From assembly GCA_041746135.1 (NCBI GenBank), contig JBGTHQ010000037.1:164427-228426 (forward strand): a stretch of 64,000 nucleotides of DNA, read 5' to 3'. The notes beneath the pieces were generated by a model, which was not told where the DNA came from, did no database searches, and saw only the letters and a list, made by a program, of their open reading frames with translations. The translations under genes and the position numbers were made by a program. The stretch comes from Alg239-R122 sp041746135 (GTDB taxonomy: Bacteria > Pseudomonadota > Alphaproteobacteria > Sphingomonadales > Sphingomonadaceae). Below, one piece after another: positions 1-8,388 of the stretch (its first letter is position 1; every line of letters starts with the position of its first letter).

Positions 1-384
1 AATAGAAGTCGGGCCGTTTTTGTCAGTAAGTACCAGCGTAGTCACGCAGATCGCGACGCAGCTGTCTTTCTGAAAGGCGGCCGAACAGATGTCCCAGCTG
101 CTTGACCCGATCCGGCCTATGCCGCTAGCGATATTGACCGGCTCGGGGAAAAAGCTTTCCGCGATGTAGTCGAGCTTGGCCGATACGATCAGCCATCTTT
201 GCCCTTGCGTGCGCCGTTCCACCTCGATCGCATGGTTGAATTTGCCGCGGCCATGCTCGAACAGGCCAGCCATGGCGACATTGTTGATATGGCCCAGCAT
301 ATCGACATCGGCAAAACGCGTTTCGGTAAGATGCGCATAGGGGTAGCTGGCCATATCGGTTTGCCAGCTTTGCGGTTTCGGCAT
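1..384 (-). CDS. Acyl-CoA thioesterase, hotdog fold (partial)
   Basis: The reading frame is open from an ATG at 384 to the window edge, so the C-terminus is missing (128 codons visible). The protein begins MPKPQSWQTDMASYPYAH and contains ETRFADVDMLGHINNVAMAGLFEHGR. This D-x-D-x-x-G-H-x-N-N block is the active-site signature of 4-hydroxybenzoyl-CoA/YbgC/FadM-type thioesterases, with the Asp as likely catalytic residue. GGAAATAACC precedes the ATG. It reads in the same direction as the acyl-CoA dehydrogenase that ends about 150 bases upstream, which suggests a shared acyl-CoA role. The substrate cannot be inferred. Confidence 0.75.
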   Translation of the reverse strand, partial: MPKPQSWQTDMASYPYAHLTETRFADVDMLGHINNVAMAGLFEHGRGKFNHAIEVERRTQGQRWLIVSAKLDYIAESFFPEPVNIASGIGRIGSSSWDICSAAFQKDSCVAICVTTLVLTDKNGPTSI

Positions 385-532
385 GGTGGTTATTTCCTTT
401 AGGTTTGCTCTCGCTCGGATTGCTATCCGGCCCCGCTCCTCCTTTCAACCATCCGATAGTGTAATCGCTAATATATCGGGTGGTTATAAGGGGAGCGGGC
501 CGGACCCGGCTTATCGCCGTGAGGCGATCAAA

Positions 533-1687
533 TTACAATCCCCGTCCAATTAGCTCTTTCATGATCTCGCTGGTGCCGCCGAAAATGCGCGTAACGCGTG
601 CGCTGCGCCACATTTTGGCGATGGCATATTCGTTCATATAGCCCGCACCGCCGTGGAATTGCAGGCATTTGTCCATCACTTCCCACTGCAACTCGGTATG
701 CCAGAGTTTCGCCGCCGCGCCTTCTTCGCCGGTCAGTTCCTTTTTATAATGTCGGTTCAGCGCCCAATCGAGATGCGCCCAGCCGACCTGCAGTTTCGTC
801 TTGAGATCCGCCAGCACGAAACGCGTGTTCTGGAAATCGAGGATCGGTTTGCCGAATGCCTTGCGCTCGCGCACGAACTCAACCGTGTCGTCAAACGCCT
901 TTTGCGCGCTTGCCTGCGCCGATACCGCAATCGAGAGGCGCTCCTGCGGCAGCTCGCCCATCAGGTACAGAAATCCCTTGCCCTCTTCGCCTAGGCAATT
1001 GGTCATCGGCACGCGCACATCGTTGAAAAACAGCTCCGATGTGTCGGCGGCGTCCTGCCCGATCTTGTCGAGATTGCGGCCACGCGCGAACCCCTCGCGG
1101 TCGGATTCAACCAGGATGATCGAAATGCCCTGCCATGCCTTTTCGGCATCGGGATTGGTTACGGCGCACACCAAAGTCAGATCGGCATTCTGCCCATTGG
1201 TAATATAGGTTTTGGACCCATTGATAACATAATGGTTGCCGTCCTTTTTGGCCGAGGTGCGCATGCCCTGAAGATCGCTGCCCGTGCCCGGCTCGGTCAT
1301 CGCGATCGCGGTGATGGTCTCGCCCGATACCAGCCGCGGCAACCATTTCTGCTTCTGTTCTTCGGAGCCATAATTGATGATATAGCTGACGACTATATCG
1401 GACTGAAGCGAGAAGCCGAGCGGCGAACCCCCCGTATAAGCGACTTCCTCATCCACGATCGCATTATAGCCGAAATCGAGGCCCAGGCCGCCATATTCCT
1501 CCGGCACCGTGGGACACAGCATGCCGAGCTCGCCGGCCTTGGGCCATATATCCTTGGGCACGATCTTGTCTTTGTCCCATTTCTCGGCATTCGGCGCGAC
1601 TTCCTTTTCCATAAAGGCGCGCACTGTCTGGCGGAATGCTTCATGGTCTTCACTATAGGCGCTGCGCGAGAGGGTATCGAGTGACAT
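533..1687 (-). CDS. Acyl-CoA dehydrogenase (long-chain type)
   Basis: A 384-residue FAD enzyme that oxidises acyl-CoA to the enoyl-CoA and passes electrons to ETF. Seen: the AMTEPGTGSDLQGM flavin/substrate signature, the FHGGAGYMNEY region and the C-terminal FGGTSEIMKELIGRGL. The medium-chain catalytic Glu (YEGT) is replaced by FGGT. A Glu is present instead in LPQERL, where long-chain and isovaleryl-CoA dehydrogenases carry their base, so it should use that position. The start MSLDTLSRSAYSED is chosen because CCGGAG lies about 7 bases upstream; an in-frame extension to 1732 lacks such support. The chain length of its substrate is unknown. Confidence 0.88.
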   Translation of the reverse strand: MSLDTLSRSAYSEDHEAFRQTVRAFMEKEVAPNAEKWDKDKIVPKDIWPKAGELGMLCPTVPEEYGGLGLDFGYNAIVDEEVAYTGGSPLGFSLQSDIVVSYIINYGSEEQKQKWLPRLVSGETITAIAMTEPGTGSDLQGMRTSAKKDGNHYVINGSKTYITNGQNADLTLVCAVTNPDAEKAWQGISIILVESDREGFARGRNLDKIGQDAADTSELFFNDVRVPMTNCLGEEGKGFLYLMGELPQERLSIAVSAQASAQKAFDDTVEFVRERKAFGKPILDFQNTRFVLADLKTKLQVGWAHLDWALNRHYKKELTGEEGAAAKLWHTELQWEVMDKCLQFHGGAGYMNEYAIAKMWRSARVTRIFGGTSEIMKELIGRGL

Positions 1688-1824
1688 GAGCATACTCCGG
1701 TTCAGGTTATCGCCCAAAGTAGCGGCCTGCACACGGATACGTCAATTCAATTTAACCGTGCGATTAATATGTCCGCTCAACATAGGTTGATGACAGAAAA
1801 GAAAATGGAACGTATATAGAACAA

Positions 1825-3060
1825 ATGGCCCGATACTCGATTCAAGAAAAACTCGCGATTCTCAGCGACGCGGCGAAATATGACGCGAGCTGCGCATCGA
1901 GCGGGTCGTCCACGCGGAGTTCACGCGACGGAAAATCGCTGGGATCGACCGAAGGCATGGGCATCTGCCACGCCTATGCGCCTGATGGCCGTTGCATCTC
2001 GCTGCTCAAAATATTGATGACGAACTTTTGCATTTACGACTGTTCCTATTGCATCAACCGCGTTTCCAGCAATGTGCAACGCGCGCGATTTTCGGTGGAG
2101 GAAGTGGTCTGGCTAACCACCGAATTCTACCGGCGCAACTATATCGAGGGGCTGTTCTTGTCCTCGGGTATTATCAAATCGCCCGATGATACGATGGGCG
2201 ATATGGTGCGGATTGCGCGAATATTGCGCGAGGAACATCATTTCAAAGGCTATATCCACCTCAAGACAATTCCCGATGCCGCGCCCGAACTTATCGCCGA
2301 AGCGGGACGGTTAGCCGATCGCATATCGATCAATGTGGAATTGCCCACCGACAAGGGCGTGGCGCGGTTCGCGCCCGAAAAAAATCCGGCGACAATCCGT
2401 AAGGCGATGGGCGATGTGCGTCTGAAGATAGAGGAATCGAAAGACCGGACATTGCAGACAAAGCGCCGCCAGAAATTTGCGCCGGCGGGACAGAGCACGC
2501 AATTGATCGTGGGCGCGGACGATAGCAACGATGCGACGATTCTTGACAACAGTTCGCGGCTCTATGGCAGTTACAAATTGCGGCGCGTCTATTATTCGGC
2601 ATTCAGCCCGATACCCGATAGCAGCAAAGCCTTGCCGCTGATCAAACCACCGCTGATCCGCGAACACCGGCTTTATCAGGCCGACTGGCTGATGCGATTT
2701 TACGGGTTCACCGCGCCGGAAATCAGCGGCGTTTCGCCGGGCGGCATGCTCGATCTGGATGTCGACCCGAAACTCGCCTGGGCACTCGCCAACCGTCAGG
2801 CATTTCCGGTCAACGTCAACCGCGCGGGCAAGGAGACACTCCTCCGCGTGCCCGGTTTCGGTACGCGCACCGTGGGCCGGATATTGTCGGTACGGCGGCA
2901 CCGCGCCGTTCGCTACGACGATCTAGTGCGGATGGGCGCGAACCTGCGCAATGCCAAGCCGTTTATTTTCGTGCCCGACTGGTCGCCCGGCTCGCTGACC
3001 GACTCTGAAAATTTGCGCACCCGGTTTGCGCCGCCGGCGCAGCAATTGCAGCTCCTCTAG
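1825..3060 (+). CDS. Putative DNA modification/repair radical SAM protein with HhH tail
   Basis: A 411-residue protein. The radical SAM cluster motif is C69-x3-C73-x2-C76 (NFCIYDCSYC). The C-terminal region, from VNVNRAGKETLLRVPGFG, resembles a ComEA-like helix-hairpin-helix DNA-binding motif. This combination matches the TIGRFAM-type family 'putative DNA modification/repair radical SAM protein', normally encoded beside a UDG-domain protein, as here: the next gene starts 4 bases after this stop. The N-terminus is basic and Ser-rich. The reaction is unknown to me; a role in DNA base repair or modification is inferred from the HhH motif and the partner. Confidence 0.82.
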   Translation: MARYSIQEKLAILSDAAKYDASCASSGSSTRSSRDGKSLGSTEGMGICHAYAPDGRCISLLKILMTNFCIYDCSYCINRVSSNVQRARFSVEEVVWLTTEFYRRNYIEGLFLSSGIIKSPDDTMGDMVRIARILREEHHFKGYIHLKTIPDAAPELIAEAGRLADRISINVELPTDKGVARFAPEKNPATIRKAMGDVRLKIEESKDRTLQTKRRQKFAPAGQSTQLIVGADDSNDATILDNSSRLYGSYKLRRVYYSAFSPIPDSSKALPLIKPPLIREHRLYQADWLMRFYGFTAPEISGVSPGGMLDLDVDPKLAWALANRQAFPVNVNRAGKETLLRVPGFGTRTVGRILSVRRHRAVRYDDLVRMGANLRNAKPFIFVPDWSPGSLTDSENLRTRFAPPAQQLQLL

Positions 3061-3064
3061 CGTC

Positions 3065-4558
3065 ATGCTGTACCGCGCGCATATCGAACCACCCGAGAGT
3101 ATGACAAAGTGGCGCGATGCAGCGCGCGCCCTTGTGGCCGCCGACGTGCATCCCGACAATATTCTCTGGAAATGTGCGGGCGGCACGGGCGAGCTGTTCG
3201 ATACCGTGGCGACCCCCCTGCCCCCCGCGCCTGCGCAGGAATTGCGCGTTCCCGGCACATTCGTTTCGCTGGCCAATGCCATCACCTGCCATAGCGATCC
3301 CGAACGTTTTGCTTTGCTTTACAGCCTGCTCTGGAAAATTCGGCGCAAACCGGAGATAATAGGCGATGTCGGCGATCCGCTTATTGCCCGCTTGCGCGCT
3401 ATGGAAAAATCTGTGCGGCGCGATTGCCACAAGATGAAAGCCTTCGTGCGCTTTCGCGAGATCAACGCCCTGCTGCCGCAAGCGGGAACAATGCACAACC
3501 GCACCCGTCGCCGGTTTGGTGCGTGGTTCGAGCCCGATCATTATATTGCCGAGCGCACGGCCCCTTTTTTCGCGCGCCGTTTCGGCGATATGGACTGGAT
3601 CATCGCGACGCCGCACCAGATTGCCTATTTCGAAAATGGCGAATTGCGCTACGAGCCGGGCGGGCAGCAGCCCGATTTCGGTATCGACGCGACCGACGAC
3701 CTGTGGCGCACCTATTTCACCAATATCTTTAATCCGGCGCGGTTGAAGGTGAAGGCGATGCAATCGGAAATGCCAAAAAAATACTGGAAGAACCTGCCGG
3801 AAGCACAATTGATCCCCGGCATGATTGCAGGAGCTGAAGCACGCTTGCGCAAAATGCGCGAGGCCCAGCCGACCATGGCCCCGATGCGCGCCGAAAAGGT
3901 ACAAGCGATGCTCCCGGTGCGCGCGCAAATTCCGGCCCAGCAATCGTATGACACTCTCGTCGCCGCACGCACCGCCGCATTGGCCTGTATCCGGTGCCCG
4001 CTACATTGCCATGCCACGCAAACTATATTCGGCGAAGGGCCCGAGAACGCAGCAATCCTGTTTGTTGGCGAGCAGCCGGGTGACCAGGAGGATATTGCCG
4101 GCCGCGTATTCGTGGGACCGGCGGGAAAAATATTCGACATGGCGATGCAGGCCGCCGGGCTCGACCGCGGCGATCATTATATCACCAATGCGGTCAAACA
4201 TTTCAAATTCGAACCGCGCGGCACGCGGCGCATCCATCGTTCGCCCGTCCGCGGCGAAATCGAAGCATGTCGATTCTGGCTGGAGCAGGAACGCCGCCTG
4301 GTATCGCCGCGCCTGATCGTTGCCATGGGCGCGACTGCGGCCCATGCCCTGACTGGGAATGGCAAGGCGATCCTGAAAAGGCGCGGCACGATCGAAACCC
4401 TCGCTGACGGGACACCGGTGTTCCTGACAGTCCATCCCTCATCGGTATTGCGCATGCCGAACCCGGCGCTGGCCGCGCAGGCAAAAGCGGAATTCCAGCG
4501 CGACATTGCTTTTGTGGCGCGCCACATGCAGGAAGAAGCGGCAATTTCGCCCGATTAG
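3065..4558 (+). CDS. DUF4130 / UdgX-family uracil-DNA-binding fusion protein
   Basis: A 497-residue fusion. The N-terminal half (about 1-250) resembles the DUF4130 'probable DNA metabolism protein' domain. The C-terminal half is a family 4-like uracil-DNA glycosylase domain with motif A GEQPGDQED (335-343), four candidate Fe-S Cys including the CIRCPLHC block, R-loop RRIH (388-391) and motif B HPSSVLR (from His457). The RRIH loop is the hallmark of UdgX, whose His makes a covalent bond to the sugar after uracil release, giving a suicide complex; His391 is the equivalent. The start at 3065 follows the radical SAM stop directly. The gene pair is probably co-transcribed. Confidence 0.85.
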   Translation: MLYRAHIEPPESMTKWRDAARALVAADVHPDNILWKCAGGTGELFDTVATPLPPAPAQELRVPGTFVSLANAITCHSDPERFALLYSLLWKIRRKPEIIGDVGDPLIARLRAMEKSVRRDCHKMKAFVRFREINALLPQAGTMHNRTRRRFGAWFEPDHYIAERTAPFFARRFGDMDWIIATPHQIAYFENGELRYEPGGQQPDFGIDATDDLWRTYFTNIFNPARLKVKAMQSEMPKKYWKNLPEAQLIPGMIAGAEARLRKMREAQPTMAPMRAEKVQAMLPVRAQIPAQQSYDTLVAARTAALACIRCPLHCHATQTIFGEGPENAAILFVGEQPGDQEDIAGRVFVGPAGKIFDMAMQAAGLDRGDHYITNAVKHFKFEPRGTRRIHRSPVRGEIEACRFWLEQERRLVSPRLIVAMGATAAHALTGNGKAILKRRGTIETLADGTPVFLTVHPSSVLRMPNPALAAQAKAEFQRDIAFVARHMQEEAAISPD

Positions 4559-4571
4559 AAAGCTCTCACCC

Positions 4572-5756
4572 ATGTCCGACGCCAATAGGCCGTATGACGC
4601 CATCATATTGGGCGCAGGGGGCGCAGGATTGATGTGCGCGGGTGTGGCCGCGCAGCGCGGCAGGCGAATCCTGCTGATCGACCATGCCGATGCACCGGGT
4701 AAGAAAATCCTGATATCGGGCGGCGGGCGCTGCAACTTCACCAATATCAACACCGCGCCCGATCGCTATCTGTCGCAAAATCCGCATTTCGCCAAATCCG
4801 CGCTCAACCGCTATAGCGCGCAGGATTTTATCGCGCTGGTCGACAGTTACGGTATTTCCCATCACGAAAAAACTTTGGGCCAGCTTTTCTGCGATGGGTC
4901 CGCCCGCCAGATTGTCGATATGCTGCTTGCTGAATGCGGCAAAGGAGCGGTCGATATCCGTTTGGGTGTCGCCGCAACGAGTATTGGCTATGACGGATCG
5001 CACTATACGCTGGAACTGGGCGGTGTACATCATCGCGCGCCCAAACTGGTGATCGCCACCGGCGGGCCCTCGATCCCTAAGATGGGCGCGACCGGTTTCG
5101 CTTACGATCTGGCGCGCCAGTTCGGCCTGAAAGTTGTAGAACCGCGCCCCGCGCTCGTACCGCTCACGCTCGGCGGCGAGGAAGTGATGTTTCGCAAACT
5201 TTCAGGCGTGTCGGCGGATGTGGTTGCAAGTGCTGAAAAAATGGCGTTCCGTGAAGCCGCCCTGTTCACGCATCGCGGGCTTTCGGGGCCCGCCATTTTA
5301 CAGGTTTCGTCCTATTGGCGTCATGGCGATCCGGTGCGCGTCAACTTCCTGCCCGATAACCCGCGTGGCTGGCTGGTCGATACGAAGCGGGAGAAGCCGA
5401 ACGGCACACTGTCGTCGGCGCTTTCAGCCAAGCTGTCCGCCAGGCTGGCTGCCGCCTTGACCGAGAAACTCGGCCTGCCGGGCGAACTAGGCAATCTGCC
5501 CGACCGGAAGTTGGTCATGGCAGCCGAACAGCTGGCGGGCTGGTCCTTCCATCCCAATGGCAGCGAAGGCTATGCCAAGGCGGAAGTGACCGCCGGCGGG
5601 ATCAGCACCGCCGAACTCTCTTCCAAAACCATGCAAGCCAACAAGGCGCCGGGATTATATGCGATCGGTGAAGCGGTCGATGTCACCGGATGGCTGGGCG
5701 GATATAATTTTCAATGGGCCTGGGCCAGCGGGTGGGCGGCGGCACAGGATTTGTAA
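4572..5756 (+). CDS. HI0933/BaiN-family FAD oxidoreductase
   Basis: A 394-residue flavoprotein. The N-terminus has the dinucleotide-binding motif ILGAGGAGLMCAGVAAQRG, followed by the family motif KKILISGGGRCNFTN. The C-terminus has a second FAD contact, GLYAIGEAVDVTGWLGGYNFQWAWASGW. This layout is that of the YhiN/HI0933/BaiN group, often annotated as aminoacetone oxidase-like or NAD(P)/FAD oxidoreductase; the physiological substrate is not settled from sequence. The start at 4572 (MSDANRPYDAIILG) lies 13 bases after the UdgX stop, so it may be the third gene of that transcript, although its function looks unrelated. Confidence 0.87.
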   Translation: MSDANRPYDAIILGAGGAGLMCAGVAAQRGRRILLIDHADAPGKKILISGGGRCNFTNINTAPDRYLSQNPHFAKSALNRYSAQDFIALVDSYGISHHEKTLGQLFCDGSARQIVDMLLAECGKGAVDIRLGVAATSIGYDGSHYTLELGGVHHRAPKLVIATGGPSIPKMGATGFAYDLARQFGLKVVEPRPALVPLTLGGEEVMFRKLSGVSADVVASAEKMAFREAALFTHRGLSGPAILQVSSYWRHGDPVRVNFLPDNPRGWLVDTKREKPNGTLSSALSAKLSARLAAALTEKLGLPGELGNLPDRKLVMAAEQLAGWSFHPNGSEGYAKAEVTAGGISTAELSSKTMQANKAPGLYAIGEAVDVTGWLGGYNFQWAWASGWAAAQDL

Positions 5757-5931
5757 TGCCACGATACGAAGCTTTGCTCGTGATAAATAAACAGAAAAAC
5801 ACTTGAGGTTAGCAGACCTTCAGTTGCGCGGCGCAACTTTAACCAAGCTTTAAAAAAAAGTTCATCATATACTTAACAAGTAACAAAATGCTTTGCTTTG
5901 CGCATACAGTGAAACAAAGCGGCTTGCATTA
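5757..5931. other. AT-rich gap between convergent genes
   Basis: This 175-base gap separates the converging flavoprotein gene and parB. It is clearly more AT-rich than its surroundings, with runs such as TTTAAAAAAAAG around 5848-5860. I see no coding potential, no tRNA and no convincing stem-loop terminator. Confidence 0.5.
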
Positions 5932-6876
5932 TCAGAGCCCCTCGCCCGACAGACGTTGGCAAATAAGGTCCAACTGGTCCAAATTTCCATATCGAATCGT
6001 CACGTGACCAGTTTTAGGATCCGAATCCGCGCTAATCCGAACTTTCAAGCCAAGAAGATCCTCCAGATGCCGCTCGACCGCGGCAATGTCGGCATTGGGC
6101 CCATCGAGCGATTTATATTCCAGAGGAGAGTCGCTCTTGTTGCGCGGCATGCGTACTAGCTGTTCGGTCTGCCGGACCGAAAGGCCCCGCGCCAGAACGT
6201 CTTTGGCCATAGCAATGCTGTCAGGCGCATTAATTAGTGCACGGGCATGGCCCATGGATAGGTCGTTTCTGGCCACCATTTCCAGAACTTCACCAGGCAA
6301 CGCCAATAGCCGCGTGAGATTGGCGACATGGCTGCGCGATTTGTCGACCATCCGGGCAAGTTTCTTGTGGGTATAGCCGTGCGATGTGATCATACGCTGA
6401 TACGCATGCGCTTCCTCCACGGGATTGAGATCTTCGCGTTGAATATTTTCGATGAGCGCTATCGTCAATGTGTCCTCATCGTTAAGGTCGCGAACAATGA
6501 CGGGTATTTCATGCAGCTTGGCGCGTTGCGCGGCCCGCCAGCGTCTTTCCCCCGCCACCAATTGATAGGCCGGGCCTTTGCTGCCCCCGGGAGCAGGCCG
6601 CACGATGATCGGCTGGATCACCCCCCGTTTGGATATACTGCCCGCCAGTTCATCCAGTGCGTCATCGCTGAACACGCGGCGCGGCTGGTCCGGGTGCGGC
6701 ACGATCGCGGAGATCGCCAAAGTACGAATGTCGCCAGGTGCTGCCGATCGGTTATCGGTCCGCTTTGCCTGAACAAGAGGTTCCTCACGCAAGGCTTCGC
6801 CCAATAAAGCGTTGAGTCCCCGGCCCAGTCCCGTCGTTTTTTTACGCGCTAAAGGTGCGATCGTGTCCTTGCTCAT
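5932..6876 (-). CDS. parB: Chromosome partitioning protein ParB
   Basis: A 314-residue CTPase/DNA-binding clamp that loads at parS and spreads. Seen: the basic linker KKTTGLGRGLNALLGEAL, the CTP-binding domain with GERRWRAAQRA and the ENIQREDLNPVEEAHAYQRM box, a parS-reading helix-turn-helix (THKKLARMVDKSRSHVANLTRLL) and a C-terminal dimerisation segment. The start MSKDTIAPL is supported by AAGGAAG about 6 bases upstream; the longer in-frame reading to 6927 would overlap parA. It lies directly downstream of parA, and three parS-like sites lie within the window. Confidence 0.96.
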   Translation of the reverse strand: MSKDTIAPLARKKTTGLGRGLNALLGEALREEPLVQAKRTDNRSAAPGDIRTLAISAIVPHPDQPRRVFSDDALDELAGSISKRGVIQPIIVRPAPGGSKGPAYQLVAGERRWRAAQRAKLHEIPVIVRDLNDEDTLTIALIENIQREDLNPVEEAHAYQRMITSHGYTHKKLARMVDKSRSHVANLTRLLALPGEVLEMVARNDLSMGHARALINAPDSIAMAKDVLARGLSVRQTEQLVRMPRNKSDSPLEYKSLDGPNADIAAVERHLEDLLGLKVRISADSDPKTGHVTIRYGNLDQLDLICQRLSGEGL

Positions 6877-6892
6877 GAAACTTCCTTTTCTG

Positions 6893-7675
6893 TCATGCGG
6901 CGACTTTTCGTTCAGGCAGCCGTCCAATTAATTCCCGTGCCAGTGCGATATACGCTTCCGACCCGCTGCACCGATGATCGTAAATCAGCGCCGGTAAACC
7001 GTGGCTTGGCGCTTCTGAAAGCCTCACGTTTCGCGGTATGACCGTTTCGAATACCAGCGAACCCAAACACGACCGGACATCGTCCGAAACCAGATCGGTC
7101 AATTTGTTGCGGCGATCATACATGGTCAGAACCACCCCGATGATCGAAAGGTCAGCATTAAAGCGGTTTTGCACCCGTTCCACAGTCTGCAACAGCTGAC
7201 TCAATCCCTCGAGCGCAAAAAATTCGCATTGCAGGGGCACAAGAAGCGAATCGACGGCCACTAGCGCGTTCAACGTAAGAAGCCCCAAAGACGGCGGGCA
7301 ATCGATCACACATACGTCCCATCGCCCACTATCCGCATTGTCTAGCGCGGTTTTCAACCGGTGCGTTCGCTGTTCATATTCGACCATCTCGACTTCGGCG
7401 CCGGACAAGTCGACTGTAGCTGGTACGATGTCTAGATTGGGTATACCTGTCATCATTGTACATTGCGCAAGACCCGCTTCATTGGTTAGCAGATCATAAC
7501 TGGAATAGGTACGATCCAACTGGTGTAAGCCCAGTCCTGTCGAAGCGTTTCCTTGTGGATCCAAATCGATTAGCAGCGTTTTCCACCCGCTTGCAGCGAG
7601 TGCGGTGGCAACATTGATGGCAGTGGTCGTTTTTCCCACTCCGCCCTTTTGATTGGCAATTGCAATGCGGATCAT
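6893..7675 (-). CDS. parA: Chromosome partitioning ATPase ParA
   Basis: A 260-residue deviant-Walker ATPase that moves ParB-parS complexes. It opens MIRIAIANQKGGVGKTTTAI, the KGGxGKT deviant P-loop with the signature Lys. The Walker A' motif DVCVIDCPPSLGLLT follows. There is no N-terminal HTH, so this is the short chromosomal ParA/Soj type and is not expected to bind its own operator. AGGGGGCA precedes the ATG. It is encoded between rsmG and parB, 16 bases ahead of parB, in the standard alphaproteobacterial order. Confidence 0.96.
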   Translation of the reverse strand: MIRIAIANQKGGVGKTTTAINVATALAASGWKTLLIDLDPQGNASTGLGLHQLDRTYSSYDLLTNEAGLAQCTMMTGIPNLDIVPATVDLSGAEVEMVEYEQRTHRLKTALDNADSGRWDVCVIDCPPSLGLLTLNALVAVDSLLVPLQCEFFALEGLSQLLQTVERVQNRFNADLSIIGVVLTMYDRRNKLTDLVSDDVRSCLGSLVFETVIPRNVRLSEAPSHGLPALIYDHRCSGSEAYIALARELIGRLPERKVAA

Positions 7676-7737
7676 ATCTGCCCCCTGGCGAGTATGCTGT
7701 AATTTAACTGGACTAGCTGAAGTGAAGCACAGTCGTG

Positions 7738-8388
7738 TCAATTGTGCAAATAACCCGCTAAAATCCTGGAATTTTCATCCGTAACCGATTGTTCCACGTG
7801 AAACACATGATTCCACTTCATATCCAGCGATTTCAATTCATGACTCGCATTTTGCCCCTTGGGAAGCAACCAAAAGGTTTTTTCTGTGGAGAAACGTGAT
7901 GCCAGGTCGAGCAATTTATCAAGCGGTGCAAAGGCGCGTGCGCTGATGACTGCCGCGTCAAAACTTTCCAATTTTTCCAATCTTGTATTTTCTACAGTCG
8001 CGGATTTTAGTCCGAGTTGTTCAACCATACTCCCGAGGTATTCGGCGCGGCGATTACGGCTTTCTACCATCGTCACCCGCCAGTCGCTGATCATTGCAAT
8101 GATTAATCCTGGAAATCCAGCACCCGTGCCAAGATCGAGCCACTCTCCGTTGTCCGGGCTATGGCCGCTCGAACGCGCCAAGGCCAGCAATTGCGCGCTA
8201 TCCACGATATGGCGCGACCATATATTCGCGAATGTCGATGGTGCTATAAGATTCTGCTGTTGCGCCTCCTCTTTTAAAATCGCGATGAAGGCAGCCAGCA
8301 AGTCCATCGTTTCGCGTGAAAGATGCAGATTTTCCATCAGCCAGTCGCGGGACTCCTGTTCGGAGAAGATGATAGAAAGGGGGATCAT
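7738..8388 (-). CDS. rsmG: 16S rRNA (guanine-N7) methyltransferase RsmG
   Basis: A 216-residue SAM-dependent enzyme that methylates G527 of 16S rRNA. The SAM-binding loop is EWLDLGTGAGFPGLIIAM, followed by MVESRNRRAEYL. The N-terminal helices and the NIWSRHIVDSAQLL motif fit GidB. The ATG abuts the mnmG stop without a gap, so the two are translationally coupled. A parS-like site lies within its 3' end at 7790-7805, so the C-terminal codons are partly dictated by that element. Confidence 0.95.
   Translation of the reverse strand: MIPLSIIFSEQESRDWLMENLHLSRETMDLLAAFIAILKEEAQQQNLIAPSTFANIWSRHIVDSAQLLALARSSGHSPDNGEWLDLGTGAGFPGLIIAMISDWRVTMVESRNRRAEYLGSMVEQLGLKSATVENTRLEKLESFDAAVISARAFAPLDKLLDLASRFSTEKTFWLLPKGQNASHELKSLDMKWNHVFHVEQSVTDENSRILAGYLHN
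7790..7805. promoter_or_regulatory. parS-like site 1 (one mismatch)
   Basis: TGTTCCACGTGAAACA differs from the bacterial parS consensus TGTTTCACGTGAAACA at one position (the fifth base, T to C). It is embedded in the last codons of rsmG, just upstream of parA and about 9.7 kb from the putative oriC. It is expected to be a ParB loading site; the mismatch may lower affinity. Confidence 0.88.

Noticed and set aside
125..448. 107-codon minus-strand open frame
   Set aside because: It overlaps the thioesterase frame and has no family resemblance; the other frame carries a clear active-site motif.
511..528. Short ATCGCC/GGCGAT hairpin after the acyl-CoA dehydrogenase as a terminator
   Set aside because: Six-bp stem with no U-run on the transcribed strand.
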